In this document: positions 6,275 to 7,058 of the stretch, one piece after another
How positions within the stretch are numbered: the first letter of the stretch is position 1
Layout of the letters: each line of letters begins with the position of its first letter
DNA from: Smithellaceae bacterium
GTDB lineage: Bacteria > Desulfobacterota > Syntrophia > Syntrophales > JAQULV01
Direction of reading: 5' to 3'
NCBI GenBank assembly: GCA_028718405.1
Contig: JAQULV010000068.1
Span: forward strand, 1-7,058
Length of the DNA: 7,058 nt
The notes under the pieces: model-generated
Seen by the model: only the letters and a program-made list of their open reading frames with translations
Databases searched by the model: none
What the model was told of the DNA's origin: nothing
Position numbers and translations under genes: made by a program

Positions 6275-7058
6275 ATGAAACGCAAAGCGCAAATCCGTAA
6301 GGTCGCCTGTTTCTTCGCAGGCCTCATCGTGCTGCTGATGATGGGCTGCGGAGACCGCAACATCGTCGAACCGGCCGACACCGCCGACTACTCGCAAACC
6401 GAGCACTGGCTGGCGCTCCCTTCCTCACCCGACAAGAATGTGGATGTCTTCTACGTCTATCCGACCACCTATAAGAAGGCCGGCCCGAGCGACCCCAATT
6501 TCTGCGCCGTAGACAATTCTATGATGATACACGGCGCTCAGATATCCTTCCAGTCGCAGGCCGCGGCCTTCGCGCCCTATGCCAACATCTTTGCGCCTTA
6601 CTACCGGCAGGTGGACGCTACGTATCAGCTTGCACTCCCTTTCGACCAGCAGGACGAAAACATCCGGAAAGTGCCGGGCGCCGATGTTACAGCAGCCTTC
6701 GAATACTATGTCCAGCACTACAACAACGGCCGTCCTTTCATCCTCGTCGGGCACTCGCAGGGTTCGGCCGTTCTCAAGTATCTCCTGTCGGATTACATGA
6801 AGGCGCACCCAGACGTGTATCGGCGGATGATCGCCGCATACGTCATCGGTCAGTCGGTCACCGCGGAGTACCTGGCACAGAATCCCCACCTGAAGTTCGC
6901 CACAGGCGCCACGGACACGGGCGTCATCGTTTCCTGGAACACCGAGGCCCCCGCCATCGCCATAACGAACCCCGTGACACGGCCGGACGGCATCGCCATC
7001 AATCCAATCACCTGGACGCTGGGCGATGATACCGCCGATGCCTCCCAGAACTTAGGTT
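6275..7058 (+). CDS. DUF3089-like alpha/beta hydrolase lipoprotein (3' truncated by window)
   Basis: An open frame of 261 codons that runs off the right edge without a stop. Start ATG 6275 is followed by MKRKAQIRKVACFFAGLIVLLMMGC, a basic n-region, a hydrophobic core and a lipobox-like MMGC (Cys25). The mature part matches the DUF3089 family of alpha/beta hydrolases: DVFYVYPTT (57-65), FAPYYRQ, ALPFDQQDENI and the nucleophile elbow GHSQGS with Ser161 (159-164). The catalytic Asp and His would be expected in the missing part, so they cannot be checked. Such proteins are presumed esterases or lipases; natural substrates are not established. It lies 53 bp after the histidine-phosphatase-like gene on the same strand, making it the third member of the operon. 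The ribosome binding site is weak (GAAAG about 7 nt ahead). A 12-codon open frame at 6240-6278 overlaps its start codon. Confidence 0.86.
   Translation, partial: MKRKAQIRKVACFFAGLIVLLMMGCGDRNIVEPADTADYSQTEHWLALPSSPDKNVDVFYVYPTTYKKAGPSDPNFCAVDNSMMIHGAQISFQSQAAAFAPYANIFAPYYRQVDATYQLALPFDQQDENIRKVPGADVTAAFEYYVQHYNNGRPFILVGHSQGSAVLKYLLSDYMKAHPDVYRRMIAAYVIGQSVTAEYLAQNPHLKFATGATDTGVIVSWNTEAPAIAITNPVTRPDGIAINPITWTLGDDTADASQNLG

Noticed and set aside
6425..6889. A 154-codon minus-strand open frame
   Set aside because: It is antisense to the DUF3089 gene, whose frame shows clear family motifs; no start signal or known domain is seen.

Overview
The window looks like a piece of a Gram-negative bacterial chromosome. 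Coding density is high, the bulk GC content is about 57-60% (counted by hand on sampled lines), and three consecutive genes start with lipoprotein signal peptides. A Ski2-like helicase, a tRNA-Glu with encoded CCA and a PAS-GAF-HD-GYP protein would fit a deltaproteobacterial (Desulfobacterota-like) genome. That placement is inferred from gene style only; nothing in the window proves it.

Layout. (a) 1-1275, plus strand: the C-terminal 424 residues of a Ski2/Mtr4-type DEAD/DEAH RNA/DNA helicase whose N-terminal ATPase half lies off the left edge. (b) 1276-1455: a short palindromic dispersed repeat, a strong sigma70-type promoter and a tRNA-Glu(UUC) gene. (c) 1456-3138: a clearly AT-richer segment (about 30-43% GC on sampled lines) holding one minus-strand gene for a PAS-GAF-HD-GYP cyclic-di-nucleotide phosphodiesterase. 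The gene is split by a single in-frame TAA. The segment starts at the 3' end of the tRNA and ends at an 11-bp copy of that tRNA end, as expected for a small island or a remnant integrated at the tRNA. (d) 3307-7058, plus strand: three closely spaced genes, each with a lipobox. They encode an acid-sphingomyelinase-like metallophosphoesterase, a tandem histidine-phosphatase-like protein with lost catalytic histidines, and a DUF3089 alpha/beta hydrolase that runs off the right edge.

How the genes fit together. The last three genes probably form one operon making envelope-anchored hydrolases of three unrelated folds: a phosphodiesterase, a phosphomonoesterase-like protein and a serine esterase. 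One reading is stepwise breakdown of an external phospho-ester (phospholipid, sphingolipid or similar) at the cell surface. I know of no described system with this exact trio, so this is the best candidate for something new, but the substrate is inferred. No CRISPR, transposase, integrase or phage structural gene is visible. No gene-free stretch exceeds 300 bases.
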